Below are positions 24,891 to 33,092 of a DNA stretch of 64,000 bases, one piece after another. Positions within the stretch are counted from its first letter, which is position 1. Each line of letters opens with the position of its first letter. This DNA comes from an uncultured Prevotellaceae bacterium. Its GTDB lineage: Bacteria > Bacteroidota > Bacteroidia > Bacteroidales > Bacteroidaceae. A model generated the notes under the pieces. The model had not been told where the DNA came from and searched no databases. It saw nothing but the letters and a program-made list of their open reading frames with translations. The position numbers and the translations under genes are program-made. The stretch lies in contig CAMVDU010000002.1 in NCBI GenBank assembly GCA_947166345.1, forward strand, positions 52,555-116,554. Reading direction: 5' to 3'.

Positions 24891-27164
24891 TTATGCGTAG
24901 CTGTGCATGCCTCCCAACAGGAAGTTGACACCAAAGTAGGTGATGACGACAGAGAGGAATGCCACAATCATATAAAGGTGATAGACGCGCGGCCTGCGGA
25001 ATGCGGGTAGGGAGGCACCATGGAAGGGTACGGCATAGATCATCAGCGTGATGAGCGCCCACGTTTCCTTTGGGTCCCACGACCAGTAGTTACCCCACGA
25101 CACGTTTGCCCAGACAGCACCCAGGAAGATGCCGATGGTGAGGAGGAATACGGCAGGGTAGAGGAGGAGTTGTGAAAGCGCGGTTGCTCTTTCAAGTTGA
25201 GAATTGAGAGTTGAGAGTTGAGAGCGTGCTGCCGCCCTCCCAACGATGAGTCCGTAAATGCCGAGCAGCAGCTGTAGGGCGAAGAGAGCGTAGGCACACA
25301 TCACCGTCATCACGTGGATAGAGAGCAAGGGCGACTGAAGCACAGGCATCAGGGGCGTGAGCTCGGAAGTGCCACCCAGCATGGCAACCAGCAGACAGAA
25401 GGATGCGATGAGGGGGGTGAAGGCGGTCATTAAGTGAAAAGTTAATAGTGAAGAGTGAATAATTTGCTTCCGCCGTAGTATGGCTTTCACTCCTATGGTG
25501 ATGGGCAGCAGGAGCAGCACCCACGCCATGAAGAGCATCGTCTCAGGACCATTACTTACGGGGATATGTCCGCTGAGCCACCAGCGCAGGGCGAGGTGGA
25601 GGGTGACGTACAGAAACAATGTACAATGGACGATGTACAATGAACAATGAACAATCTTCTTTTGCCAGAAAAGACTGGCTATGCATAGCAGGAGACTGAG
25701 GGTGAGGGCCAGGAAGACGGGCCACTTCTGGGTGCGCAGCGTGTTGTAGAATAGTTCTGCCTGAATCTTCGTCTCACTGGGCGTCAGGTCGCCCATGTTC
25801 TGGCGCTGGAATAGTTTGATCTTGGCAATAATCTCGAAAGCACGGTCTTTCTGTCCCGTGACAATCGCCTCCGTCAGGAAGTCCATCGACTGCTTGATGA
25901 AGAACTGCTCCTTGACGGGAATCTCTCTGGGCATCACCTGTGCGCCTGGCGAATACCAATTAACATGGTCGCCAATGCGATAGGGGAATATCTTGGTGAA
26001 CTGTCCGTTGTAGAACATCTCCACGACGGCATAGCGCTCTGCGGCCTTTTTCTGCTCTTTAGAACTCCCCTCGCCCTTAAAGTTCCCCTCGCCCTTTGGA
26101 GAGGGGTTAGGGGTGAGGCCAAGCAGCTCTTTCTCCCACGGCATGTAGTAGATCATCCAACTGAAGAAGATCTCGTCTGCCGAATACCCGTTCCACGAGG
26201 CGCTGCCCGTCATCTTGATGACGAAGTCGGTGGCAACGGTGTTCAGCGGACAGATACGGTTGTTGTAGAGTACCAGCATGGTACCCATGCGGTGGGCGAT
26301 GTCTTTGTCGATGACGGGAAGTGTAGAGCTTGCTGCCGCACTGGTATTGCTGCAGCAGAGGAGGAGCAGGGCTACGGTGATGGCCTTGCGGTAGAGTGCA
26401 CGCATCTGCGTCTTCTTCGACAGCAGGGTGGCGATGATGCCTACGAGCAGCAACAGGTAGCCAGCATAGGTGATGCCGATGCCCCAGGGGTCGTAGTTGA
26501 AACCCAGCATAACGCCCTCACCGTCAGAGTCGTAGCTCTTCTGAAACAGACGATAGCCAGCAACGGAGGCAGGGTGGTTCATGGAGATAGTGACCTCTTC
26601 CCCGTCATCTTGAATTTTGAACTGTGTAATCGGCTTTGCCGCTTCGCTAGTCGAAGAATTATGAACTTTGAACTGTGTAATCGGCTTTGCCGCTTCGCTA
26701 GTCGAAGAATTATGAACTATGAATTGTATCACGCTCTGGTAGTCCATAGGCGCATCGGTACCAGGGTAGTTCACGATGCGAAACTCCTTCAGCGTCAGCG
26801 CGAAGGGTAGGGGATGCACCTTCTGGTCATCGTCCACATAGGTCATCTCTGGAACGCCCGTCCTGAGCAGGATGGTGCCTCTTTCGGCAAAGAGATGTGT
26901 GGTCAGCGCTCCTGCCAGAATGACTACAAACGCCAGGTGGAGCAGCAGGACAGCCAACCGCTTGTAGAGCCGCTGCTTCACGATATAGGCCAGCGCCGTC
27001 ACCGTGAGCACAGCCCACAGTGCCGAAAACCACCAGGCACCGTAGATATGCTCGCTGACAAACGAGGTGCCGTGATATTTCTCTATGATTGTGGTAATCC
27101 CTATACACACCACAATGAGCGTGTATAGGGAACCAATTATGATCTTTGTCAATCTCATTTTCAT
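24891..27164 (-). CDS. CcsBA-type cytochrome c synthase (ResB-CcsA fusion) with in-frame repeat insertions
   Basis: System II cytochrome c maturation: exports haem and attaches it to CxxCH motifs. The 757-residue membrane protein has a ResB-like N-terminal half (about 1-300, with a periplasmic loop) and a CcsA half ending with the haem-handling signature WANVSWGNYWSWDPKETWALI (quoted in part). Five stretches look like intruded repeats: two 17-aa copies of FKVHNSSTSEAAKPITQ, LTPNPSPKGEG, IVHCSLYIVHCTLF, IIHSSLLTFHLM and QLSTLNSQLE. The track start at 27293 lies in a palindromic promoter repeat; ATG 27164 begins MKMRLTKIIIGSLYTLIVV. It is last in the iron operon and may also use an internal promoter. 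Confidence 0.88.
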   Translation of the reverse strand: MKMRLTKIIIGSLYTLIVVCIGITTIIEKYHGTSFVSEHIYGAWWFSALWAVLTVTALAYIVKQRLYKRLAVLLLHLAFVVILAGALTTHLFAERGTILLRTGVPEMTYVDDDQKVHPLPFALTLKEFRIVNYPGTDAPMDYQSVIQFIVHNSSTSEAAKPITQFKVHNSSTSEAAKPITQFKIQDDGEEVTISMNHPASVAGYRLFQKSYDSDGEGVMLGFNYDPWGIGITYAGYLLLLVGIIATLLSKKTQMRALYRKAITVALLLLCCSNTSAAASSTLPVIDKDIAHRMGTMLVLYNNRICPLNTVATDFVIKMTGSASWNGYSADEIFFSWMIYYMPWEKELLGLTPNPSPKGEGNFKGEGSSKEQKKAAERYAVVEMFYNGQFTKIFPYRIGDHVNWYSPGAQVMPREIPVKEQFFIKQSMDFLTEAIVTGQKDRAFEIIAKIKLFQRQNMGDLTPSETKIQAELFYNTLRTQKWPVFLALTLSLLLCIASLFWQKKIVHCSLYIVHCTLFLYVTLHLALRWWLSGHIPVSNGPETMLFMAWVLLLLPITIGVKAILRRKQIIHSSLLTFHLMTAFTPLIASFCLLVAMLGGTSELTPLMPVLQSPLLSIHVMTVMCAYALFALQLLLGIYGLIVGRAAARSQLSTLNSQLERATALSQLLLYPAVFLLTIGIFLGAVWANVSWGNYWSWDPKETWALITLMIYAVPFHGASLPAFRRPRVYHLYMIVAFLSVVITYFGVNFLLGGMHSYA
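25192..25226. repeat. Word repeat inside ccsBA (GAGAGTTGAGAG)
   Basis: AAGTTGAGAATTGAGAGTTGAGAGTTGAGAG, encoding SQLSTLNSQLE in frame. The same word type fills the hpt-adk gap. Confidence 0.75.
25430..25474. repeat. Dispersed element copy 3, inside ccsBA
   Basis: TAAGTGAAAAGTTAATAGTGAAGAGTGAATAATTTGCTTCCGCC matches the sus-locus intergenic element (8175, 10357) including its TTTGCTnCCGC end, but here is coding. Confidence 0.8.
25614..25656. repeat. Word repeat inside ccsBA (CAATGTACAATGAA)
   Basis: AACAATGTACAATGGACGATGTACAATGAACAATGAACAAT encodes IVHCSLYIVHCTLF in frame; the same word encodes part of the pectinesterase signal peptide. Confidence 0.8.
26061..26119. repeat. TPNPSPKGEG-type repeat inside ccsBA
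   Basis: CTCGCCCTTTGGAGAGGGGTTAGGGGTGAGG with a partial second copy, encoding LTPNPSPKGEGNFKGEGSS. This word is a familiar dispersed repeat in bacterial genomes. Confidence 0.75.
26616..26717. repeat. 51-bp tandem duplication inside ccsBA
   Basis: Two copies (26616-26666, 26667-26717) of a 51-bp unit that encodes FKVHNSSTSEAAKPITQ; they lie in the periplasmic ResB region. Confidence 0.9.
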
Positions 27165-27185
27165 ATTGCAGCCTGTTATCGACCG

Positions 27186-27193
27186 CAAAGGTA
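27186..27193 (-). promoter_or_regulatory. -7 element for ccsBA
   Basis: TACCTTTG on the minus strand, 21 bp before ATG 27164. It would allow ccsBA to be transcribed independently of the upstream operon. Confidence 0.5.
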
Positions 27194-27241
27194 CGATTAA
27201 GTGAGCGAAAAACCAAATATTTTTGGATTTTCCGAACGTGA

Positions 27242-27268
27242 GTACCTTAGAGCGAAGCTCAAAGGTAC
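27242..27268. repeat. Promoter-bearing palindrome, copy 4
   Basis: GTACCTTAGAGC-GAA-GCTCAAAGGTAC. It is related to the three copies upstream of prfB and carries TACCTTTG on the minus strand. It lies between the di-haem protein stop and ccsBA. Confidence 0.8.
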
Positions 27269-27289
27269 GAAATAAAATGCAAACAGACG

Positions 27290-28990
27290 TCAAATGGACT
27301 CAATAAAATAGATGAGCTGCTCGCGTTCTTTCTTTGTCAGGTTACGGAACTTTACCACTGTCTGATAGGCATCGCTCGTGCCACCCTCGTTCTTACAGCC
27401 GTGCCACATGATAGCCTCCAGCACGTTGCGTGCACGACAGTCGTGCAGACGCTCCACGCCACTGCCACACTTAGCAGCCAGTCCGCGTCCCCAGAGTGGG
27501 GTGGTGCGACACCAGCCCGTGCGGATGTCGTTCTTCATCCACAGACGGTGCTGCACGAAGTCGGTATAGGGCCAGATCTTCTGATTCGGATAGCGAGGCA
27601 TGTCGCTGTCAGAGGTGAAGAACTTGGCAGGGTCCTGAATATGGTCCTCGCCCGTCTGCCACGAGGGACGGTGACAGGCAGCACAGCCAATCTGTGTGAA
27701 CAGCTTCTTGCCAGCCTTGAAGTCGTCTGTGGTGGTGTTGCGTGCAGCAGGCACAGCCAGTCCGCGGTGCCATATCATGAGGTTTTTGTATTGTGCGTCA
27801 CTCATCTCGGGCTCCAGTTGCTTGCTGGTCAGGTAGGTGTAGATGTCCTTCTCCAGATCACCCGTATGCCACTCAGGATGTGCCCCTGTGGGGTCCATGC
27901 GGTTGATGTAGTCCGTGAAGCCAGCCTGCACGTCGGGGTCCTGCGACGACTTCGTGGCATAGTAAGTGCCAGCCAGGTCGAGGTAGTGATAACGACGGTC
28001 TGAACGTGTCACGTTGGTGATGTTCCAGATGGCGTTGGCACCAGCAGCATCGAGGATAGGACCACGCGAGAGGGCGTAGGTGTAACGGCGCACATACTTC
28101 GTGCCGTCGCCCTGCAGCGAGTTGCTATAGTAGCTGTTCCAGGTGTTGGTGGCCTGGTTCCACATGGCAGGGTTCAGCGCATCCGTCTTGCCGATGCTGT
28201 TGAAGTACTTGCTTTCCGACTCCCACTGTGCCGTGATGTCCTCGTCGGGAATGGCATCGGTGAGACCAGTGCCGTAGATGCCGATGGTCGATTCCAGTAG
28301 CACGCCCACCTCGTTGTTATACTGTGTCTCGTCCAGCGTCACGTCCTGTCCGCCACGAGCCACCACCACGGGGGCATAGTAGGCAGAGTAGGGGATGGTC
28401 ACCTCGGGATAGATCAGCTCGTAGGTCTCACCGTCAGGGAACTTGTTGCCCCACTCGTCGGTATAGTCGTTCCACGCAATCTTGATCTGGTCCTCGTCGA
28501 TAGGTGCCTTGAAAGGCTTTACAGCACCCGTCTGCGGCATACCAGCCACCGAGCGGATATAGGCGTTGGTGGTCTTGTCATAGACCACGAGCAGGTAGCC
28601 GTTGCGGTGGTTGTCGGCCTTGTACTCCGTCTGACGGGCACCGTGGCCGTAGCCTGGGTGACAGTACAGACAACCGCGACGCACATAGACGGGACCCAGT
28701 CCGTGGAAGGCGCCCTCGGTATTGGTGTTGTAGTCCTTCTCAAACAGGTATTCACCCTCGTTGAAGGCAGTCATCATACCAGCCGTCTCCACAGCCTTTG
28801 TGGGCTGCTCGAAGGCGGTAGCGGTGTTCACGGCGGTGGTACCCAGCAGTCCGCCGGCATAGTAGTCCTCAGGGTAGTCGGTGGCGGTAGGGTCACCAAT
28901 CTCCCATGATAACGGCTGCACCTCGTCATCGCTACATGCAGCGATAACGAGGGTGCCGAATAGAAGTCCTAAAAAAGAATTTCTGTTCAT
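27290..28990 (-). CDS. Di-haem oxidoreductase-type lipoprotein (DUF1111/DHOR)
   Basis: A 566-residue lipoprotein (signal GTLVIAACSDDE) with two c-type haem sites, CLYCH (about 107-111) and CAACH (about 435-439), in the context RRGCLYCHPGYGHGAR and LFTQIGCAACHRP. This is the layout of the DHOR family (formerly called thiol oxidoreductases), which is often encoded beside imelysins in iron-related loci. It is third in the porin-imelysin-DHOR-ccsBA operon, five bases after the imelysin stop. The neighbouring CcsBA could attach its haems. A redox role in iron uptake is inferred from context. Confidence 0.87.
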   Translation of the reverse strand: MNRNSFLGLLFGTLVIAACSDDEVQPLSWEIGDPTATDYPEDYYAGGLLGTTAVNTATAFEQPTKAVETAGMMTAFNEGEYLFEKDYNTNTEGAFHGLGPVYVRRGCLYCHPGYGHGARQTEYKADNHRNGYLLVVYDKTTNAYIRSVAGMPQTGAVKPFKAPIDEDQIKIAWNDYTDEWGNKFPDGETYELIYPEVTIPYSAYYAPVVVARGGQDVTLDETQYNNEVGVLLESTIGIYGTGLTDAIPDEDITAQWESESKYFNSIGKTDALNPAMWNQATNTWNSYYSNSLQGDGTKYVRRYTYALSRGPILDAAGANAIWNITNVTRSDRRYHYLDLAGTYYATKSSQDPDVQAGFTDYINRMDPTGAHPEWHTGDLEKDIYTYLTSKQLEPEMSDAQYKNLMIWHRGLAVPAARNTTTDDFKAGKKLFTQIGCAACHRPSWQTGEDHIQDPAKFFTSDSDMPRYPNQKIWPYTDFVQHRLWMKNDIRTGWCRTTPLWGRGLAAKCGSGVERLHDCRARNVLEAIMWHGCKNEGGTSDAYQTVVKFRNLTKKEREQLIYFIESI

Positions 28991-28995
28991 AGTAC

Positions 28996-30186
28996 TTATT
29001 TCTTGATCCTAACAATCGATTGGTATAGCTTATAGGCATTGTCAGCCAGTGTGCGGTAGGTAGCTACGACGACATTGTCCACATAGTTCTCGTTGATCAC
29101 CTGACACTGAGCCTCTACGGTCTCGTTGCCAGCATAGCCCTTCAGGGTCTCAGCCAGTTCGCCCAGGGCGTCGTCCAGCTCACCCAGCGCGTCGATGGCC
29201 ACCTTGCACGAAGCATCGCTGTAGTTGAGGGCAAACGGTGCCTTCATGGCCTTGATCTTGGCCAGGGCGTTGTCCAGCTTCGTCTGCACGGCCTTGGTCT
29301 GGTTGACCACGGTGTTGTTGCCCGAGTTCAGACAGAAATAGACAAGCGACTTCTCGTTGGGCTTGGTAGCACCCATGGCGCCATAGAGGGCGTTCTTACA
29401 CGAGACGATGTTGTCGTAGAAGTCGGTGATGCTGTTGTAGGCATAGGGTGACTCAATGTAGCTGGGGTCCTCACCCGTGTAAGGCAGACCAATCTTCGAC
29501 TGTCCCACCTCGCCGATGATGTCCTGACAGCCAGAGATGATCTCCAGTGTGGCGTCGAGAGCGGTCTCCCAGTCGCCCGTGCCAGGGTTCTTGAAGGCCT
29601 TGCCGAAGTTCTGGAAACCATCCAGTGCACCCTCCTGGTTACCGTCATCGTCGATGGCCAGGTGCGTAGCCACATACTCCTTGGCAATCTTCAGACGCTC
29701 AGCGTTGCTCTCCTTCGAGTCCCAGCAGGCCTCCAGCGTGGCTGTGGCGTTGTAGAGGTCCTTGGCCACGGCACAGATATACTTGTACTCCAGTTCGGTG
29801 ATCTGGTCAATCTTTCGTGGCTGTCCCTGACGGAAGAGCACGTATTCCAGTCCGTGATAGCCCAGGATACCCGAGTTGGCGGTCTTGATGAAATTGTCGA
29901 GGTTCGACATTGCCTTCTCATCGCGCAACACCTGTGCCAGGTCGTTGGCGGCTACAGGCCATGTGTCGGTATGGGGGTCGATAGAATAGACATCGGCGGC
30001 ACCAAAGAGGAAAGCCTCGGTGTTCTCCCAGTTGGCACGGGCCGTCTTCCAGTCCTTACAAGCCTGGTCGAGGGCTTCCTGTGTACCTGAAACAGTCTTG
30101 TTGTCCACATCGTCATCATCCGAACATGATGCGAAACCAACACACACTACGGCAGCCAGTGCTGCCATTTTCAACAGATTCTTCAT
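28996..30186 (-). CDS. Imelysin family lipoprotein
   Basis: A 396-residue lipoprotein (signal VCVGFASCSDDDD). It has the imelysin GxHxxE motif as GYHGLEYVLF (about 113-122) in an otherwise helical protein with the two-lobe imelysin layout. Imelysins (IrpA, EfeO, IcmP) are periplasmic or surface iron-regulated proteins implicated in iron acquisition; early peptidase claims are doubtful. It sits 79 bp after the porin gene and five bases before the di-haem protein. An iron-binding or iron-handling role is likely. Confidence 0.88.
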   Translation of the reverse strand: MKNLLKMAALAAVVCVGFASCSDDDDVDNKTVSGTQEALDQACKDWKTARANWENTEAFLFGAADVYSIDPHTDTWPVAANDLAQVLRDEKAMSNLDNFIKTANSGILGYHGLEYVLFRQGQPRKIDQITELEYKYICAVAKDLYNATATLEACWDSKESNAERLKIAKEYVATHLAIDDDGNQEGALDGFQNFGKAFKNPGTGDWETALDATLEIISGCQDIIGEVGQSKIGLPYTGEDPSYIESPYAYNSITDFYDNIVSCKNALYGAMGATKPNEKSLVYFCLNSGNNTVVNQTKAVQTKLDNALAKIKAMKAPFALNYSDASCKVAIDALGELDDALGELAETLKGYAGNETVEAQCQVINENYVDNVVVATYRTLADNAYKLYQSIVRIKK

Positions 30187-30204
30187 TTTTTCTTTTTATT
30201 TTTT

Positions 30205-30262
30205 TTCGTTATTACGTTATCTCGTTATTACGTTATCACGATATTTCTTTATCTCGTTATCA
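30205..30262. repeat. Word repeat (CGTTATTACGTTATCTCG)
   Basis: The porin-imelysin gap is mostly tandem CGTTATYNCGTTATC units. Confidence 0.75.
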
Positions 30263-30265
30263 CGA

Positions 30266-31633
30266 CTATAAGAAATTTCCACAATACGTCACGCCAATAC
30301 TCACGCTCGGCTCGTTGTTGTAGGACTGCTGGTACAGCGGACTGTCAGCGGCCAGACCGTTGTTGTTGGGCTTCTCGAAGAAACGGTACGAGTACTCGCC
30401 CTTGATGGTGATCTGACTCACGGGCTGGTAGTTCACGCCCACAGCATAGCGGTACCTCTTCGTGTACTTATACATCGACGCATAGGTGCCTGCCGCCATC
30501 GTGTTGTAGTGCTCAAAGCGGCTGAAGAGATACAGTTTCTGCCTGTTGGCCTTTGGCTGTTGGCTGATAGCCATCATATTATAGCCAGCTTCTAAGGCAT
30601 ACGCCAGTGCATTCTTTCCGATGTTCGTATAGTGGTGGGGATTGCCGTCCTGATACTTGTGGTGCGTCCAGTTGGCCTGGTTGTAGGCCGAGATCTCGTC
30701 GGCATCGCTCAGATGGGCATAGTCTATGTTACCACGCACAATCCATCCCCAGCGCTTCAGCTGGAAGTCGAGTGCCACGATGCCCAGCGCACCTGTCACG
30801 TCGTCATACTTCGCTCCTGGCGTGCGCAGCGTGTTGCGGAAGGTGTAGCCATAGTAGCCACTCAGTCCGATGCGCAGGCCCTGTATAGAATAGTTGTCCA
30901 CACGCACGGCCCCAGCGTAGTTGTTGGCCACCTTGAACTCATAGGGACTGGTGGCTCCGTAGTGCACGAAGTTCTCGGCTGTGAAGCTCTCAGAGTTCAG
31001 ACCCGACAGCAGCTGGGCCTCGTAACGCCAGTCTTTCACGCGTCCCCACAGCGACAGGCCCACCTGGTGCCACGTGTTGGGCATGATGGTGGCCTCGCCC
31101 TCCGGACGATAGACCGTGAAGAACTGGTTGGGCTCGTGGTAGGCGTTCGAGTAGCCTACGGGCACGATGATCTCGCCCGCCTTGATGTTGAACTTACCGC
31201 CAGCAAACTCCTTGTTGATCCAGAACTGCTCGATGTTCACCTCGCCGCCCTTCTCCACCTCGGCCTCATATTCGCCAGCTTCCTCGGCTTCTATCTCTAC
31301 GGCTGTGCCGTTGCCGCCGTGTTCAAACTCTATCTCCGTGCCCAGCGTCCAGCCCTTGCCGAAGTCATAACCAATGTTCAGACACACGTGGGGCAGGTCG
31401 AACCTTCCGTGACTCGCGTCATCCTTGTAGTTCTCGGGCTTCTTGTAGCGGTTGAAGCTCTGACTGTAGAAGTTGCGCGTCATCACCGCCTCGCCATAGC
31501 CTCCTACGTGCAGGCGCGATACCTTTTCTTTCTTCGCCGTCTGTTGCGTGGCACCTGTCGTGCCGTCCACGTCCTGTGCCTGTGCGTCAAGGCCTGTCAG
31601 GGCCAATACCATAGCAATTATTGTCGTTTTCAT
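30266..31633 (-). CDS. Outer-membrane porin-like beta-barrel
   Basis: A 455-residue exported protein (signal MVLALTGLDAQAQ) made of alternating amphipathic strands, with RLHVGGYGEAVMTRNFY, YDFGKGWTLGTEIEFEHGG and NTWHQVGLSLWGRVKDW. It ends in SVSIGVTYCGNFL, aromatic-terminated as for barrels. It is annotated elsewhere as a porin family protein of Bacteroidota. First gene of the iron operon, so it may serve as the outer-membrane entry or as a scaffold for the imelysin and di-haem lipoproteins (inference). A -7 box lies about 70 bp upstream. Confidence 0.85.
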   Translation of the reverse strand: MKTTIIAMVLALTGLDAQAQDVDGTTGATQQTAKKEKVSRLHVGGYGEAVMTRNFYSQSFNRYKKPENYKDDASHGRFDLPHVCLNIGYDFGKGWTLGTEIEFEHGGNGTAVEIEAEEAGEYEAEVEKGGEVNIEQFWINKEFAGGKFNIKAGEIIVPVGYSNAYHEPNQFFTVYRPEGEATIMPNTWHQVGLSLWGRVKDWRYEAQLLSGLNSESFTAENFVHYGATSPYEFKVANNYAGAVRVDNYSIQGLRIGLSGYYGYTFRNTLRTPGAKYDDVTGALGIVALDFQLKRWGWIVRGNIDYAHLSDADEISAYNQANWTHHKYQDGNPHHYTNIGKNALAYALEAGYNMMAISQQPKANRQKLYLFSRFEHYNTMAAGTYASMYKYTKRYRYAVGVNYQPVSQITIKGEYSYRFFEKPNNNGLAADSPLYQQSYNNEPSVSIGVTYCGNFL

Positions 31634-31654
31634 CTCTTTTCTCTTTTTTGTTTT

Positions 31655-31690
31655 TGAGGAGTTTAGAAGTTTAGACTCCTACACTCCTTT
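31655..31690. repeat. Word repeat (GAGTTTAGAAGTTTAGACTCC)
   Basis: AGGAGTTTAGAAGTTTAGACTCCTACACTCC just upstream of the porin; similar words occur at 33178 and 62022. Confidence 0.65.
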
Positions 31691-31705
31691 TCTTTTTTTT
31701 CGCTG

Positions 31706-31713
31706 CAAAGGTA
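31706..31713 (-). promoter_or_regulatory. -7 element of the iron operon
   Basis: TACCTTTG on the minus strand. An ATTG at the -33 position lies 20 bp upstream. It faces the regulator promoter about 125 bp away. Confidence 0.6.
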
Positions 31714-31836
31714 GGGCGATTCAGGCTTACCGACAATACCTAAAAATGGTGAAACCGCTATTTTCCATCTTCCATCTTCCGTTTTCCATTACTAAAATAC
31801 CTATTTGTGATTATTGTTCATCTCGAAAATAATGCC

Positions 31837-31844
31837 TACCTTTG
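31837..31844 (+). promoter_or_regulatory. -7 element of the hemerythrin-LuxR regulator gene
   Basis: TACCTTTG with ATTG 20 bp upstream, the mirror image of the porin promoter. The divergent arrangement suggests shared control. Confidence 0.6.
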
Positions 31845-31862
31845 CATCCGGTAATCATTATT

Positions 31863-31912
31863 GAGTAGTTCATAGTTCATAGTTCAGAGTTCATAGTTAA
31901 TTGTTCATTGTT
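31863..31912. repeat. Word repeat (TAGTTCATAGTTCAT)
   Basis: TAGTTCATAGTTCATAGTTCAGAGTTCATAGTTAATTGTTCATTGTT fills the leader right up to the ATG. Confidence 0.8.
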
Positions 31913-32902
31913 ATGAAGAATCAGAAGTTGTATGAGGCCGACGACAAGATGATATCGCTGATACGCGACAACTACGACCTGTTGCAGATGCTGGGCAGCT
32001 TCGGCATCAGCCTCGGCTTTGGTGACAAGACCGTCAAGGAAACCTGCGAGGACAACCATGTAGATACCTACACCTTCCTCACCGTTGTCAACTTCATCAT
32101 CAATGGCTATGGCGAACGACTGGGGACGGGCGCCTCGGCAGGAACCATCGAGAACGACGAGCATATCTGCGTGCCCACACTGCTGCACTATCTGGAGGCC
32201 AGCCACGCCTATTTCCTCGACTTCCAGCTGCCCTATATCCGTCGCGAGCTGCAGGAGTCGCTCAACGAACACGACTCTCTGGCGAAGCTCATCCTGCGCT
32301 TCTACGACGAATACGCCCACGAGATACGCCGTCACATGAAATACGAGCAGAAGACGCTCTTCCCCTATGTGCAGTCGCTCATCAACGGACAGGCTGCCAA
32401 CGACTACAACGTCGATACCTTCTCCAAGCACCACGCCGCCACCGACAAGAAGTTGCGCGAGCTGAAGCTGCTCATCATCAAGTACCTGCCGCAGGACGGC
32501 CTGCACAACAACCAGCTCACAGCCACCCTCCACGACATCTACGAGAACGAGGTGTGGCTGCGTCAGCATGCCATGGTCGAGGACTATATCTTCGTGCCTG
32601 CCATCCGCCGTCTGGAGCAGATCACCAAGAAGAGCGACATCACCCGCAACATCTCCGACATGGTCTTCAAGAACGGCATGAATGGCGACGAGACCCTCTC
32701 CGACCGCGAGAAGGATGTCATCATCGCCCTGGTGCAGGGTATGCAGAACAAGGAGATTGCCGACCACCTCTGCATCTCTGTCAACACCGTCATCACCCAC
32801 CGTCGCAACATCGCCCGCAAGTTGCAGATCCACTCCCCTGCGGGCCTCACCATCTACGCCATCGTCAACAACCTTGTTGACATCTCTACGGTGAAGCTCT
32901 GA
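31913..32902 (+). CDS. One-component regulator: ScdA-like + hemerythrin-like + LuxR HTH
   Basis: A 329-residue cytoplasmic protein in three parts. Residues ~15-65 resemble the N-terminal domain of ScdA/RIC iron-sulfur repair proteins, but the usual CC pair is replaced (GISLGFGDKTVKETC). Residues ~85-235 form a helical hemerythrin-like domain with two HxxxE motifs, HMKYE (141-145) and HAMVE (219-223), plus H92, H98 and H173/H174 as further candidate iron ligands. Residues 262-320 are a LuxR-type HTH (LSDREKDVIIALVQGMQNKEIADHL). It is divergent from the iron operon. I infer a sensor of oxygen, nitric oxide or iron controlling that operon. Start ATG 31913 follows the word repeat. Confidence 0.82.
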   Translation: MKNQKLYEADDKMISLIRDNYDLLQMLGSFGISLGFGDKTVKETCEDNHVDTYTFLTVVNFIINGYGERLGTGASAGTIENDEHICVPTLLHYLEASHAYFLDFQLPYIRRELQESLNEHDSLAKLILRFYDEYAHEIRRHMKYEQKTLFPYVQSLINGQAANDYNVDTFSKHHAATDKKLRELKLLIIKYLPQDGLHNNQLTATLHDIYENEVWLRQHAMVEDYIFVPAIRRLEQITKKSDITRNISDMVFKNGMNGDETLSDREKDVIIALVQGMQNKEIADHLCISVNTVITHRRNIARKLQIHSPAGLTIYAIVNNLVDISTVKL

Positions 32903-32915
32903 GAATCTATGAGAG

Positions 32916-33092
32916 AATGACGCATTTTCTTCGAGAAGGTGACGCACTTTCTCAGGCAGAGTGACGCAGAACGCATGGCAACGTGACGCAGAAGGCAACC
33001 CTTTGACTTAAGTCAAACGACCTTTTGACTTAAGTCACGAGACCTTTTGACTTAAGTCGAGCGACCTTTTGACTTAAGTCACGCGGTAGGGA
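32916..33092. repeat. 22-bp-period repeat array in two blocks
   Basis: Block 1: four 22-bp units with TGACGCA at 32918, 32940, 32962 and 32984. Block 2: four 22-bp units with the palindrome TTGACTTAAGTCAA-like core (TGACTTAAGTC at 33004, 33026, 33048 and 33070), spaced by ACGACCTTT-like sequence. The junction is 20 bp. An inverted TGCGTCA follows at 33117. The array lies between the regulator stop and a terminator. Confidence 0.9.

Noticed and set aside
24891-27164. ccsBA as a pseudogene because of the insertions
   Set aside because: The frame is open from a good start to the end, with the C-terminal haem-handling motif intact, so it is probably still functional.
27165-27293. N-terminal extension of ccsBA in the ORF track
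   Set aside because: It translates the palindromic promoter repeat. ATG 27164 gives the expected first membrane helix.
32916-33092. CRISPR array
   Set aside because: The period is only 22 bp, there are no unique spacers of about 30 bp, the repeat changes between two blocks, and no cas genes are near.
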